Below are positions 8,669 to 17,415 of a stretch of DNA of 64,000 bases, piece after piece (the first letter of the stretch is position 1; every line of letters starts with the position of its first letter). A program made the position numbers and the translations under genes. A model generated the notes under the pieces. The model had not been told where the DNA came from, did no database searches, and saw only the letters and a list, made by a program, of their open reading frames with translations. Origin of the DNA: Marisediminitalea lipolytica (GTDB taxonomy: Bacteria; Pseudomonadota; Gammaproteobacteria; Enterobacterales; Alteromonadaceae); NCBI RefSeq assembly GCF_001758465.1, contig NZ_MJIC01000020.1:1-64000 (forward strand), given 5' to 3'.

Positions 8669-10177
8669 TTAACTTGGAAACGAAAAACTCACGCCTTCGC
8701 GTACACCGCTTGATGGCCAGCGCTGCGTAATGGTTTTGCGTTTGGTGTAAAACCGCACCCCATCGGGGCCGTAGGCATGCAAATCGCCAAATAACGAACG
8801 CTTCCAGCCACCAAAGCTGTGATAGGCAACCGGAACTGGCAAGGGGACGTTTATTCCTACCATACCCACTTCAATATGATCAGAAAAGTACCTAGCCGCC
8901 TCGCCATCCCGGGTAAAAATACAGGTACCATTCCCATATTCATGAGCATTAATGAGCGCCATGGCCGCTTGCATACTCTCCACCCGCAGCACCTGTAGCA
9001 CGGGGCCAAATATTTCTTCTTTGTAGCTGTCCATATCAGGGGTAACCCGGTCGATTAATGTGGCGCCCACGTAAAAGCCTTGTTCGTGATCAGCAACGCT
9101 GGTACCGCGACCATCCACCACAATAGCGGCTCCTTGTTGCCCGGCGTGGGTAATATGGCCTTCTACTTTGTTTTGATGCGCTTTGCTGATCAGCGGCCCA
9201 AAGTCATTCTCAGGATTATCAAAGGCACCAACCTTAAGATCCAGCATGGCGGTTTGCAGTTTGTCCACCAGTTGATCGGCTATCTTATCGCCAACGGCAA
9301 CAACCACGGATAAGGCCATACAGCGCTCGCCGGATGAACCAAAAGCCGCCCCCAACAGCTGATTAACGGCGTTATCCACATCGGCATCCGGCATCACAAT
9401 GGCGTGATTTTTCGCACCGCCTAACGCCTGGCAACGCTTACCATTCTGGTTCGCGGTGGCATAGATGTATTCAGCAACAGGCGTAGAACCCACAAAGCTC
9501 ACAGCATTAATTCGTTCATCACATAACAGCGTATCCACTGCGACTTTATCGCCGTTGACCACGTTGAATACACCATCGGGCAAGCCGGCTTGTTTAAGCA
9601 AACTGGCCAGATAAATGGCACAACTGGGGGCTCGTTCTGAAGGTTTTAATATAAAGGTATTGCCGCAGGCGATAGCCAGCGGAAACATCCATAGCGGCAC
9701 CATGGCCGGAAAGTTAAATGGCGTGATACCCGCCACTACCCCTAGCGGTTGAAATTCACTCCAGGCATCTATGCCCGGCCCGACGTTTTTGCTGTGCTCG
9801 CCCTTTAGCAATTGTGGTGCGCCGCAGGCGTATTCCACATTTTCGATACCGCGCTGCAATTCACCGGCCGCGTCGTGGGCAATTTTGCCATGCTCCTGCC
9901 CGATTAATTCGATAATGGTGTCGGCGTGTTCTTCCAGTAAAGCCTTAAAACGAAACATCACCTGTGCCCGCTTGTTTACCGGCGTATTGCGCCAGGCTGA
10001 AAATGCGCTTTGGGCGACGGTGATGGCATCTTTTACGGTAAATTCACTGGCCAGTAACACCTGTTTCTCAGCTTGTCCTGTGGAAGGATTAAATACGTCT
10101 TGTAAACGCCCTTCCGGTATACAGGTTTCGCCATTAATAAAATGGCCAACCACCTTCATCGTGTTCCCATTGTTCAT
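8669..10177 (-). CDS. mmsA: CoA-acylating (methyl)malonate-semialdehyde dehydrogenase
   Basis: The 502-residue product is an aldehyde dehydrogenase of the MmsA group. Visible features are the GEHSKNVGPGIDAWSE segment, the cofactor region VAGITPFNFPAMVPLWMFP, and the catalytic Cys in GSSGERCMALS. There is no general-base Glu of the usual ALDH kind at FVGSTPVAEYIY, as expected for the CoA-dependent class. MmsA converts (methyl)malonate semialdehyde, CoA and NAD to acyl-CoA, CO2 and NADH. Placed immediately after rutF (start 1 base past the rutF stop), it probably disposes of malonic semialdehyde from uracil and methylmalonic semialdehyde from thymine. A second in-frame ATG at 10159 with a better spaced ggga is a possible start. 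Confidence 0.88.
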   Translation of the reverse strand: MNNGNTMKVVGHFINGETCIPEGRLQDVFNPSTGQAEKQVLLASEFTVKDAITVAQSAFSAWRNTPVNKRAQVMFRFKALLEEHADTIIELIGQEHGKIAHDAAGELQRGIENVEYACGAPQLLKGEHSKNVGPGIDAWSEFQPLGVVAGITPFNFPAMVPLWMFPLAIACGNTFILKPSERAPSCAIYLASLLKQAGLPDGVFNVVNGDKVAVDTLLCDERINAVSFVGSTPVAEYIYATANQNGKRCQALGGAKNHAIVMPDADVDNAVNQLLGAAFGSSGERCMALSVVVAVGDKIADQLVDKLQTAMLDLKVGAFDNPENDFGPLISKAHQNKVEGHITHAGQQGAAIVVDGRGTSVADHEQGFYVGATLIDRVTPDMDSYKEEIFGPVLQVLRVESMQAAMALINAHEYGNGTCIFTRDGEAARYFSDHIEVGMVGINVPLPVPVAYHSFGGWKRSLFGDLHAYGPDGVRFYTKRKTITQRWPSSGVREGVSFSFPS

Positions 10178-10178
10178 A

Positions 10179-10730
10179 TTATTCGCTGGTTCCTGCTAAA
10201 GTGGCTCCCGCTACCTGATAGTAACCACGCTGGTGATACAACAGCGCGCCTGCGTTGGGTTGCTGTTTAATGGCAACCACCTGACAAAAAATTACGTCAT
10301 GCGTGGCCACACTTTTCATTTCGCTAATGACGCAATCAAAGGTAACCGCGGCATCTGCCAGCACCGGCGCGCCGGTGGTTAATGTTTGCCAGTCTCCCTG
10401 ACTAAACCGGTCAGCCATAGGCGCTTTGCCACCAAAGAGATTGGATAAACCATCCTGGCCATCTCGCAGCGTGTTGATAGCCAGTACATCAGCCTGCTTA
10501 AATACCTTATGCACCGACGCACTGCGGTTTAAACATACCAGCAGCGTTGCCGGATTATCGCTGACACTGCATACTGCGGTAGCCGTAAAACCAGCGTAAC
10601 CCTCGGGGCCAACGGTAGTCACAATATTGACCGCCCCGGCAAGGCCTGCCATCCCCTCACGAAATGCTTCAGGGGATACACAACTGGCACTGTTTTGGCT
10701 AGCGCTTTGCTCCATTGCCAATGAACTCAT
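10179..10730 (-). CDS. rutF: Flavin reductase RutF
   Basis: A 183-residue NADH:FMN oxidoreductase of the flavin-reductase (split-barrel) fold. It supplies reduced FMN to RutA. The segments FREGMAGLAGAVNIVTTVGPEGYAGFTATAVCSVSDNPATLLVCLN and INTL mark the flavin-binding barrel. An aagga box lies just before the start. Position between rutE and mmsA in the operon supports the RutF assignment over other reductases. Confidence 0.92.
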   Translation of the reverse strand: MSSLAMEQSASQNSASCVSPEAFREGMAGLAGAVNIVTTVGPEGYAGFTATAVCSVSDNPATLLVCLNRSASVHKVFKQADVLAINTLRDGQDGLSNLFGGKAPMADRFSQGDWQTLTTGAPVLADAAVTFDCVISEMKSVATHDVIFCQVVAIKQQPNAGALLYHQRGYYQVAGATLAGTSE

Positions 10731-10780
10731 AAAATTGTCCTTGTTATTGGTTTATTAGGTGATTGCACTGATTTACCCAC

Positions 10781-11371
10781 TTACATGACATAACAGGCTT
10801 TTTCGAAACTAAGGCGTGGCAGGCGTTTATGCACTTTCTCACCATCGCCGTAGCCGATATTGACCAGGAAATTCACCCTCCAGGTGGTGTCGGCAAAAAA
10901 GGTTTCGTTTAATAACTCTGGGTTAAAGCCCGACATTGCACCGGTATCCAGTCCTAATGCTCTGGCGGCATACATCAGGTATCCGCCTTGTAAGCTACTG
11001 TTACGCATGGCGGTTTCATAGGCTGCCTCAGGGCTTGAGGTAAACCAGCTTTTCGCATCCGCATAGGGGAACAACGTGGGTAATTCCTCATAAAACTCGG
11101 CATCGTAAGCCACGATCACGGTACAGGGCGCACTCATGGTCTGGCCAACATTACCGCTGGAAAGGCAGGGTTTGAGTTTTGCCTTCCCTTCCTCCGAGCT
11201 CACAAATACAAAACGCGCAGGGCAACAGTTAGCCGACGTCGGGCCTAATTTGGTCAGTTCATAAAGCTGTTTTATCAGTGTGTCGGGAATAGCTTTGTCA
11301 AGCCAGGTAGTATGGGTGTGCGCCTCGGTAAAAAGCTGGGCTAAGGCATCGTCAGATAAGGGTTTGGTCAT
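10781..11371 (-). CDS. rutE: Malonic semialdehyde reductase RutE
   Basis: This 196-residue nitroreductase-fold protein matches RutE in length and motifs: the FMN-contacting [15 protein letters not shown] near residues 43-57, an [21 protein letters not shown] helix, and a C-terminal NIGYGDG. In the Rut pathway it reduces malonic semialdehyde to 3-hydroxypropionate. Its start lies 1 base after the rutD stop. Its coexistence with the MmsA-like enzyme in one operon gives two fates for the same toxic aldehyde. Confidence 0.92.
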   Translation of the reverse strand: MTKPLSDDALAQLFTEAHTHTTWLDKAIPDTLIKQLYELTKLGPTSANCCPARFVFVSSEEGKAKLKPCLSSGNVGQTMSAPCTVIVAYDAEFYEELPTLFPYADAKSWFTSSPEAAYETAMRNSSLQGGYLMYAARALGLDTGAMSGFNPELLNETFFADTTWRVNFLVNIGYGDGEKVHKRLPRLSFEKACYVM

Positions 11372-11372
11372 A

Positions 11373-12161
11373 TTAATGCTTCCGTGTCGCTTGATTCAGG
11401 TAGTCCAGTAAAATGGTGTTTATCTTGTCGGGCGTGGTCACCGTTGAAGCATGACCACCATAATCACAAAGATGAAGCTGGCCATGTGGCAGTCCGTCTG
11501 CCAACACTTTTGATTGTTGCCATGGCACCAGCGCATCATCCTTATTGGCCAGCACCAGAATTGGCGTATTAATTTCTGGTAACTGCGCCTGCATATCAAA
11601 CATGCTCAGTGCACTGATGCGTGCAAGCAGATTGGTTTTGTCCGGAAAGTGCGCTTCATGCCGCGCTTCTTCCTGCTCCAGTAAGTCGGCATGTTCTGCA
11701 ATATAGTCAGGCGGGTACAGCAGCAGTGACTGCATTTTCAGAAAGACAGATGCCTCGCAGTTAGCCAGAATTGACTTACGAATGGCAAAGCAACGCAGCG
11801 TATGCGGATTAGCGCTGGCCCAGGCATTAATCAGTATCAGGCTATCGAACAGGGATGGCTTAACATAAGCCATACGTAAACCCACCAGCCCGCCAAGCGC
11901 ATGGCCGATAAAGTGGCAGCGCGAAACCGCCAAACTCACCAGCAGGCTGAGTAACTCTTCTGCCATTTGCGCAATAGTGTAATCGTCCGGTAAAGGCGCG
12001 GGGCTGCGCCCGGTGCCTTTATGGTCGTAGAGCAAAACGCGATAGTCAGCGCTCAGCGCCTTAAGCTGCGGCGACCAGAACTGCGCCGCGCCGCCAAGAC
12101 CAGAGCTGCAGACCACTACGGGGGCATTGGGGTTGGCACTGCCATGCCATTCAAAATACAT
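11373..12161 (-). CDS. rutD: Aminoacrylate hydrolase RutD
   Basis: A 262-residue alpha/beta hydrolase. The oxyanion-hole region [12 protein letters not shown], the nucleophile-elbow position [11 protein letters not shown] (with Ala in place of the usual Ser of GxSxG), an Asp in [10 protein letters not shown], and the terminal His in DYGGHAST are visible. In E. coli RutD the elbow is also unusual, and the protein speeds conversion of aminoacrylate to malonic semialdehyde. The missing nucleophile Ser is therefore worth noting but need not mean inactivity. The gene is 3 bases downstream of rutC. Confidence 0.87.
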   Translation of the reverse strand: MYFEWHGSANPNAPVVVCSSGLGGAAQFWSPQLKALSADYRVLLYDHKGTGRSPAPLPDDYTIAQMAEELLSLLVSLAVSRCHFIGHALGGLVGLRMAYVKPSLFDSLILINAWASANPHTLRCFAIRKSILANCEASVFLKMQSLLLYPPDYIAEHADLLEQEEARHEAHFPDKTNLLARISALSMFDMQAQLPEINTPILVLANKDDALVPWQQSKVLADGLPHGQLHLCDYGGHASTVTTPDKINTILLDYLNQATRKH

Positions 12162-12164
12162 GGG

Positions 12165-12554
12165 CTAACCTATGTGCGCGACGCTGGCTATTTCAATCAG
12201 GGCTTCGGGTTTAACCAGGCTGACCTTAATGCAATATCGCGCTGGCTTTTCACCGGGAAAGTACTCGGCGTACACTTTATTCACCGCGGCATAATTATCC
12301 CAGTCGGTAATGAAAATGGAGTTAAAGGTCACGTCGTCCATGGTGCCGCCCGCTTCTTCCACCACGCTTTTAATAGTTTCCAGTACATGGCGGGTTTGCG
12401 CTTCGGCGTCGCCCACATGCACCACATCGTTGTTTTCATCGAACGGCAGCGTACCGGAAACGTAGAGCACATCAGCGCCAACACCTACCGTGCCGGGCAC
12501 AAACGGAGCGATAGGCACGCTGGTGCCGGCTGGAATGATTGCTTTTTTACCCAT
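12165..12554 (-). CDS. rutC: 3-Aminoacrylate deaminase RutC (RidA family)
   Basis: The 129-residue protein is a RidA/YjgF/UK114 homologue with the segments [30 protein letters not shown] and the C-terminal [22 protein letters not shown], including the conserved Arg and Glu of the trimer active site. It hydrolyses 3-aminoacrylate, releasing ammonium. It follows rutB by 32 bases, with aggaaat before the ATG. Confidence 0.92.
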   Translation of the reverse strand: MGKKAIIPAGTSVPIAPFVPGTVGVGADVLYVSGTLPFDENNDVVHVGDAEAQTRHVLETIKSVVEEAGGTMDDVTFNSIFITDWDNYAAVNKVYAEYFPGEKPARYCIKVSLVKPEALIEIASVAHIG

Positions 12555-12586
12555 TATAAATTTCCTTATTGTTGTGGTGATATCCG

Positions 12587-13324
12587 CTAGGACGGAAACA
12601 ATTCACAGAATTCGTTAACGCTGGATACCCAGCCAAAAAAGGTTTCGATATTAAACAGCGATGCCTGCTGAATTTCCGGCGGGCCGGCCTGATGGGTAGC
12701 ATCAGCCAGTACCACGCCAAAATATTCCAGAAAGAAGCCATCGCGCAGCGTCGACTCCACGCAAACATTGGTAGCAATGCCGGTAAACACCAGATTACGA
12801 ATACCGCGGCTGCGCAACATGCTGTCGAGGTTGGTGTTGTAAAAGCCGCCGTAGCGGGTTTTGGGGATAACGATGTCGCCCGGCTGAGGTTTAAGCTCGT
12901 CCACCAAATCATAGTCCCAGGTGCCTTTGGCCAGCATGGTGCCCATTAACTCGGGCTCCTTGCGCATGGTTTTAAGGGCGTTGGATTTATACCAGTTGGG
13001 TGAACCCGGGCCGCCGGCTTCTTTATATTCGCTGTCCCAACCGTTCTGGAAAAACACCACGGGCATCCCGGCTTTACGCGCGCTGCTCAGTACTTTTAAG
13101 GTGTTGGCGATAACCGGGCCGGTAGTGGACACATCAAACCCGGCCTTATCCAGATAGCCTTCTTTGCTGGAGTAAGCGTTTTGTAAATCCACCACAATGA
13201 CTGCGGTTTTGCTTGGATCTAACGCCAGGGGTTCTGGCCTGGCCGGTAATACCGGCGTCTGGCTGTCAACAGGGGCAACAGATTGAAAGTAACCCGAGAC
13301 TGCAAAGGTTTCTTTAGCTACCAT
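12587..13324 (-). CDS. rutB: Ureidoacrylate amidohydrolase RutB
   Basis: A 245-residue isochorismatase-fold cysteine hydrolase. The triad is recognisable as Asp in [10 protein letters not shown], Lys in [10 protein letters not shown] and Cys in [11 protein letters not shown], including the cis-peptide Gly-Ile-Ala-Thr stretch. It cleaves (peroxy)ureidoacrylate to aminoacrylate, CO2 and ammonium. The start codon overlaps the rutA stop by one base (TAATG arrangement), showing translational coupling. Confidence 0.94.
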   Translation of the reverse strand: MVAKETFAVSGYFQSVAPVDSQTPVLPARPEPLALDPSKTAVIVVDLQNAYSSKEGYLDKAGFDVSTTGPVIANTLKVLSSARKAGMPVVFFQNGWDSEYKEAGGPGSPNWYKSNALKTMRKEPELMGTMLAKGTWDYDLVDELKPQPGDIVIPKTRYGGFYNTNLDSMLRSRGIRNLVFTGIATNVCVESTLRDGFFLEYFGVVLADATHQAGPPEIQQASLFNIETFFGWVSSVNEFCELFPS

Positions 13325-14412
13325 TATGCTGCTCCTGCTGCCGAGACAACATGCTCGCGGGATTTCATCAATGGTTGAATTTTGGTGCCAAAGTCATCCA
13401 TACCTTTTAAGAAGTCATCAAAGGTAAGTAACACACCGCCACAGCCTGGTACGGTGGCAATCTCATCTAACATGGCGGCAACCGAGGCATAAGAGCCCAC
13501 CAGCGTACCCATATTCAGGTTAACCGCCGATGTCGGATTGGTCATATCACGCACGTTGGTGTCTTTACCGGAGGTTTTATCCGCCGCGCCCTGCTCGGTC
13601 ATCCAGTCGAGCGCGGTCTGATCCTTGCCGTCTTTATACAGCTGCCATTTGGCCATGGCTTTGTCGTCGGTTTCATCGGCAATAACCATGATGAGCACAG
13701 CAGAATCAACCTTGCGACCGGCTTGATCAGCCGCCTCAATTAAGCGTTCAGCGGTAGGCGCGAACGCGGTTGGGGTATTCACGCCTTTACCAAAGCAGAA
13801 GTTATAGTCGGCATGTTTGGCACTGAATGCCATACCAGCGGCACTTTGACCTGCGCAGATAATCGGAATATCCCGCGATGGCTTGGGCAACATACGGCAA
13901 TCATCCATTTGGAAATGCTCACCTTTAAAATCACTCTGGCCGGTTTCCCACAGTTCTTTAACTACCGTGATGTATTCTTCAAGGTATTCATAGCGGTTAC
14001 CAAAGAACTGATCGCCCGGCCACATACCCATTTGTGAATACTCTGGCCGTTGCCAGCCGGTAACCAGGTTTACTCCGAAACGGCCATTGGAAATAGAATC
14101 AATGGTAGTGGCCATGCGCGCCATAATGGCAGGCGGCAACACCAGCGTAGGGGCTGTGGCATACAGCTGAATTTTCGACGTCACTGCGGCAAGTCCGGCC
14201 ATCAGGGTAAATGATTCAAGGTTGTAATCCCAAAACTCCGTTTCACCGCCGAAGCCTCGCAGCTTTATCATAGAGAGCGCAAAATCCAGGCCGTAGCTTT
14301 CTGCTTTCAGCACGATTTCTTTGTTTAAGTCGAAGCTGGGTTTGTACTGTGGTGAGGTTTTTGAAATCAGCCAGCCATTGTTACCAATTGGAATAAAAAC
14401 ACCAATATCCAT
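13324..14412 (-). CDS. rutA: Pyrimidine monooxygenase RutA
   Basis: First gene of the operon; 362 residues from ATG 14412 ([18 protein letters not shown]), preceded by gggaga. An in-frame ATG at 14442 would add ten residues and lacks a comparable site. It is a bacterial-luciferase-like FMN monooxygenase with the family signatures [18 protein letters not shown] and [24 protein letters not shown]. RutA opens the uracil or thymine ring between N3 and C4 using FMNH2 from RutF and O2. Confidence 0.95.
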   Translation of the reverse strand: MDIGVFIPIGNNGWLISKTSPQYKPSFDLNKEIVLKAESYGLDFALSMIKLRGFGGETEFWDYNLESFTLMAGLAAVTSKIQLYATAPTLVLPPAIMARMATTIDSISNGRFGVNLVTGWQRPEYSQMGMWPGDQFFGNRYEYLEEYITVVKELWETGQSDFKGEHFQMDDCRMLPKPSRDIPIICAGQSAAGMAFSAKHADYNFCFGKGVNTPTAFAPTAERLIEAADQAGRKVDSAVLIMVIADETDDKAMAKWQLYKDGKDQTALDWMTEQGAADKTSGKDTNVRDMTNPTSAVNLNMGTLVGSYASVAAMLDEIATVPGCGGVLLTFDDFLKGMDDFGTKIQPLMKSREHVVSAAGAA

Positions 14413-14570
14413 GTTACTTCTCCCTATTTTGTCAGGTTGCAAACCGGGTGTATTGACGCAATGTTGCTCAGCCCAGCTTTAACGTTGGTTACAATTCACT
14501 CAGGCATAAAGTGAGCCAACATTTATTTATCAACAATTTCAATAGGTTAAAAAATAAGCCATTTTCAAAT

Positions 14571-14586
14571 CGGACTAACTGGTCTA
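14571..14586. promoter_or_regulatory. Candidate RutR operator
   Basis: The bases cggactaactggtcta match 10 of the 14 fixed positions of the E. coli RutR consensus (TTGACCA, two bases, TGGTCAA), with tggtc intact in the right arm. The site lies between rutA and rutR, about 160 bases upstream of rutA. A second, shorter dyad (tggtg/cacca) lies at 14623-14639. Neither has been scored with a matrix. Confidence 0.45.
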
Positions 14587-14684
14587 ATTTGGAGCGAGAA
14601 AATTGACTGAATTGAACTCAACTGGTGCAATATTCACCAGAGTGCAGGGATTGGGTAACACAACATTAACGGGAACTAATCGCC

Positions 14685-15368
14685 ATGAATTCGCCAGCAG
14701 AAAGTAAGCCCAGGGCCGCCGCCAAAACACCGCGAGTATTTAGCCCGGCTACGCGGAAAAAACGCGAAAAGGCACTGCAGGATAAACGCGACCGGGTAAT
14801 GTCAGCGGCAATTACTTTATTTTCCCAACACGGCGTTAACGGCACCAGCGTTGAGCAAATCGCCAAATTGGCAAAGGTGTCAAAAACCAATTTGCTTTAC
14901 TATTTTGCCAGTAAGGAGCAGCTTTACCTGGATGTCATCAACCACCTGCTGCAAGTTTGGTTAACCCCATTGCATGCTTTTTCAGAAGAAAAGAATGCCA
15001 TCGCGACCCTGACTCACTACATCGAATACAAACTCACTTTGTCGCGGGATAAACCGGCCGAGTCCAAGTTGTTCTGTATGGAAGTTGTTCAGGGCGCACC
15101 ACTGTTGCTGAACGAGCTGGAGTCTCCGCTCTGTCAGCTGGTAGAGAATAAGGTGCAGGTGATCAAAGCCTGGGTTGCTCAGGGCCAGCTTAACGAGACT
15201 GACCCCTATCACCTGCTATTCAGCATTTGGGCTGTTACCCAGCATTACGCCGATTTCAGCGTCCAGGTTAAGGCAGTAACGGGTAAAGATCTTAACGATA
15301 CCGATTTTTTTAAGCAGACGCTGGCCAGTATCACACAAATACTCCTTGGTCATATCACCCCCGCATAA
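14685..15368 (+). CDS. rutR: RutR, TetR-family regulator of the rut operon
   Basis: The 227-residue protein has an N-terminal basic tail (about 1-35) and a TetR helix-turn-helix around residues 40-85, with the phrase T-S-V-E-Q-I-A-K-L-A-K-V-S-K-T-N-L-L-Y-Y. The C-terminal ligand domain of the YcdC/RutR type follows. In E. coli, RutR represses rut genes and is released by uracil or thymine. Divergent location next to rutA supports local control. Confidence 0.9.
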   Translation: MNSPAESKPRAAAKTPRVFSPATRKKREKALQDKRDRVMSAAITLFSQHGVNGTSVEQIAKLAKVSKTNLLYYFASKEQLYLDVINHLLQVWLTPLHAFSEEKNAIATLTHYIEYKLTLSRDKPAESKLFCMEVVQGAPLLLNELESPLCQLVENKVQVIKAWVAQGQLNETDPYHLLFSIWAVTQHYADFSVQVKAVTGKDLNDTDFFKQTLASITQILLGHITPA

Positions 15369-15372
15369 GCTG

Positions 15373-15546
15373 CTAGCTGGTGGCGCTGTGCTTAACCTTG
15401 AAAACGCCATATTTCAGCTGTAATACAGCAATGATCAGACCGGCCGTCAACAACAGACCACTGGTAAGATCCCAGGGATATGACCTCACTGCATAAATAA
15501 TTTGCAGGGTGATAAAAATCACCAAAAAGACGAGCTGCTTGCGCAT
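15373..15546 (-). CDS. Small membrane protein, 57 residues
   Basis: A short open frame with an excellent ribosome site (gagaggaaat directly before the ATG at 15546) encodes MRKQLVFLVIFITLQIIYAV and then a second hydrophobic stretch (about residues 30-44), ending in a short basic tail KYGVFKVKHSATS. Two membrane segments with a short polar turn are predicted by eye. No family recognised. It is convergent with rutR, with 4 bases between stops. The strong ribosome site is the main reason to believe it is real. Confidence 0.6.
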   Translation of the reverse strand: MRKQLVFLVIFITLQIIYAVRSYPWDLTSGLLLTAGLIIAVLQLKYGVFKVKHSATS

Positions 15547-15664
15547 TATTTCCTCTCGGGCAAAACCTGAATATAACCCGGGAACGATTGTGGCAAACCT
15601 GAACTGACGACCAGTAAACGGCGGGGCCAGGGCAAATTAATCCAGTTATACCGGTAATTTTATG

Positions 15665-15694
15665 GCATGCCGGTCAACCTATGGACCGGCATGC
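15665..15694. repeat. 11-bp inverted repeat downstream of the alpha-glucosidase gene
   Basis: A perfect stem (gcatgccggtc/gaccggcatgc) with an 8-base loop. It lies 39 bases past the stop of the minus-strand alpha-glucosidase gene. There is no T-run on either strand, so transcript-end stabilisation or a Rho-assisted stop is more likely than simple intrinsic termination. Confidence 0.5.
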
Positions 15695-15732
15695 ACCAAT
15701 AGCCTGATGCCACTGAGGATGTTGCTTTACGT

Positions 15733-17415
15733 CTATTTAATCTGCAACACCACTGCTTGCCAGGGCTGAAGCTGATATCCGCAGGCTGTCGACTCAAGCG
15801 CTGCATAGTTATTAATAAGTACCTCGCCGCTGATCAAAGCGTCATTCAGAACCACTTCCTGACGCTCACTGGAATAGTTGAGCAACACCAGTATCACATT
15901 ATCGTCCAGCTTACGGGTATACGCATAAATATGCTTGTCATCCGGCAATAGCAGCTCGTAGGCACCATATACCAGGGTTAAATGCTCCTTGCGTAAACGG
16001 GTAAGTTTGCGGAAGTAATTTAATGGCGAGTCCGGATCGTTTTGCTGGGCCGCCACGTTTATTTCCGGGTAGTTGCTGGTGACTTTGAGCCAGGGTTTAC
16101 CGGTGGTAAAGCCAGCATTAGCGGTATTATCCCACTGGATTGGCGTGCGGGCATTATCCCGGCCACTAAGCTTGTGCGATTCTAACAACGCCTCGGCATC
16201 GCCGCCTTCGGCTTTGGTTAAGTTATACCAGTTGATGGTCATCAAATCGTCGTAGTCATCAATGCTGTCAAACTTCGCGTTGGTCATGCCAATCTCATCG
16301 CCCATGTAGTAATAGGGCGTGCCGCGCATGGTCAGCAAAAAGGTGCTTAACAACTTGGATGACTGGACCCGATATTCCGGGCTATCATCGCCAAACCAGG
16401 TCACCTGGCGCGGAAAATCATGGTTGGTATGCCATTGTGTTCCCCAGCCTTTTTCGTCGAAGGTAGTAGCCCATGCACTCATGATTTGTTTGTATTTCAC
16501 CAGATTCTGAAAGTCCTGGTTCACAATCTTGCGCGGATCAACGCCCAGCTCAACATGCTCAAAGTGATAGTTCATGTTGAGCTCCTGGCGGTCTTCATCC
16601 ACCAGGTCATGAATATTATTCAGGTTGGTGCCCGGCCCTTCGGCCACGGTCATGATGTCATAGTGTTGCAGTACCTCGCGGTTCATCTCTTGCAGGAACT
16701 GGTGTAAGCGTGGCCCCTGAGCGTAAACATCAATCATCTTGTCGCCGTGCACGCCATGAAATACCGGATAATCGTCATGCTTAGAAATAAACGTGATGAC
16801 ATCCATGCGGAAACCGTCGATACCCTTTTTAAACCAGAAGTGCATCATGTCGAAAATTTCTGCGCGCAATTTGGGGTTTTCCCAGTTCAGGTCTGGCTGG
16901 GTTTTATCAAAATAATGCAGATAGTAAGCATCGGTTTGCTCATCATAGGCCCAGGCACTGCCCTCTTCATCAAAGAATGACCAACGCTCTGGCGGCGTGC
17001 CTTTTTCTGCCGGCCACCAGTGATAGTAATCGCGATAAGGATTGTCCCGTGACGAACGAGCCTGCTTAAACCACTCATGCTCGCTGCTGGAGTGATTCAC
17101 CACCAGATCCATAACTACTTTAATGCCACGTTCATGAAACCCCGCCAGCAGTTCCTCAAAATCCGACATGGAGCCAAATTCATCCATTATGTCGCGATAA
17201 TCAGAGATATCGTAGCCATTGTCGTTATTGGGCGACTTGTAAACCGGATTTAACCAGACGATATCAACGCCCAGAGAGGCAATGTAATCAAGGCGCTGAA
17301 TAATGCCCTGCAAATCACCGATTCCATCACCATTGGAGTCCTGGAAACTGCGAGGATAGATTTGATAAACCACCCCTTCTTTCCACCACTGACGATTCAT
17401 CTCTGTTAATTTCAT
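15733..17415 (-). CDS. GH13 alpha-glucosidase (oligo-1,6-glucosidase type)
   Basis: The 560-residue cytoplasmic enzyme (no signal peptide) has the GH13 catalytic barrel. Visible are VVMDLVVNH, the nucleophile Asp near residue 203 in GFRMDVITF, the acid Glu near 257 in VAEGP, and the transition-state Asp near 331 in NHDFPR. The phrase QIYPRSFQDSNGDGIGDLQGI is typical of oligo-1,6-glucosidases, sucrose isomerases and related alpha-glucosidases. The start at 17415 has aggaga 7 bases upstream, inside the end of the transporter gene. The two overlap by 4 bases (ATGA), so porter and enzyme are coupled: an imported alpha-glucoside is split inside the cell. Confidence 0.9.
   Translation of the reverse strand: MKLTEMNRQWWKEGVVYQIYPRSFQDSNGDGIGDLQGIIQRLDYIASLGVDIVWLNPVYKSPNNDNGYDISDYRDIMDEFGSMSDFEELLAGFHERGIKVVMDLVVNHSSSEHEWFKQARSSRDNPYRDYYHWWPAEKGTPPERWSFFDEEGSAWAYDEQTDAYYLHYFDKTQPDLNWENPKLRAEIFDMMHFWFKKGIDGFRMDVITFISKHDDYPVFHGVHGDKMIDVYAQGPRLHQFLQEMNREVLQHYDIMTVAEGPGTNLNNIHDLVDEDRQELNMNYHFEHVELGVDPRKIVNQDFQNLVKYKQIMSAWATTFDEKGWGTQWHTNHDFPRQVTWFGDDSPEYRVQSSKLLSTFLLTMRGTPYYYMGDEIGMTNAKFDSIDDYDDLMTINWYNLTKAEGGDAEALLESHKLSGRDNARTPIQWDNTANAGFTTGKPWLKVTSNYPEINVAAQQNDPDSPLNYFRKLTRLRKEHLTLVYGAYELLLPDDKHIYAYTRKLDDNVILVLLNYSSERQEVVLNDALISGEVLINNYAALESTACGYQLQPWQAVVLQIK

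Noticed and set aside
12021-12590. Plus-strand open frame of 189 codons across rutD/rutC
   Set aside because: It is antisense to two well-supported rut genes and has no family resemblance.
15665-15694. Intrinsic terminator of the alpha-glucosidase operon
   Set aside because: The stem is excellent but there is no T-run on either strand, so it is listed only as an inverted repeat.
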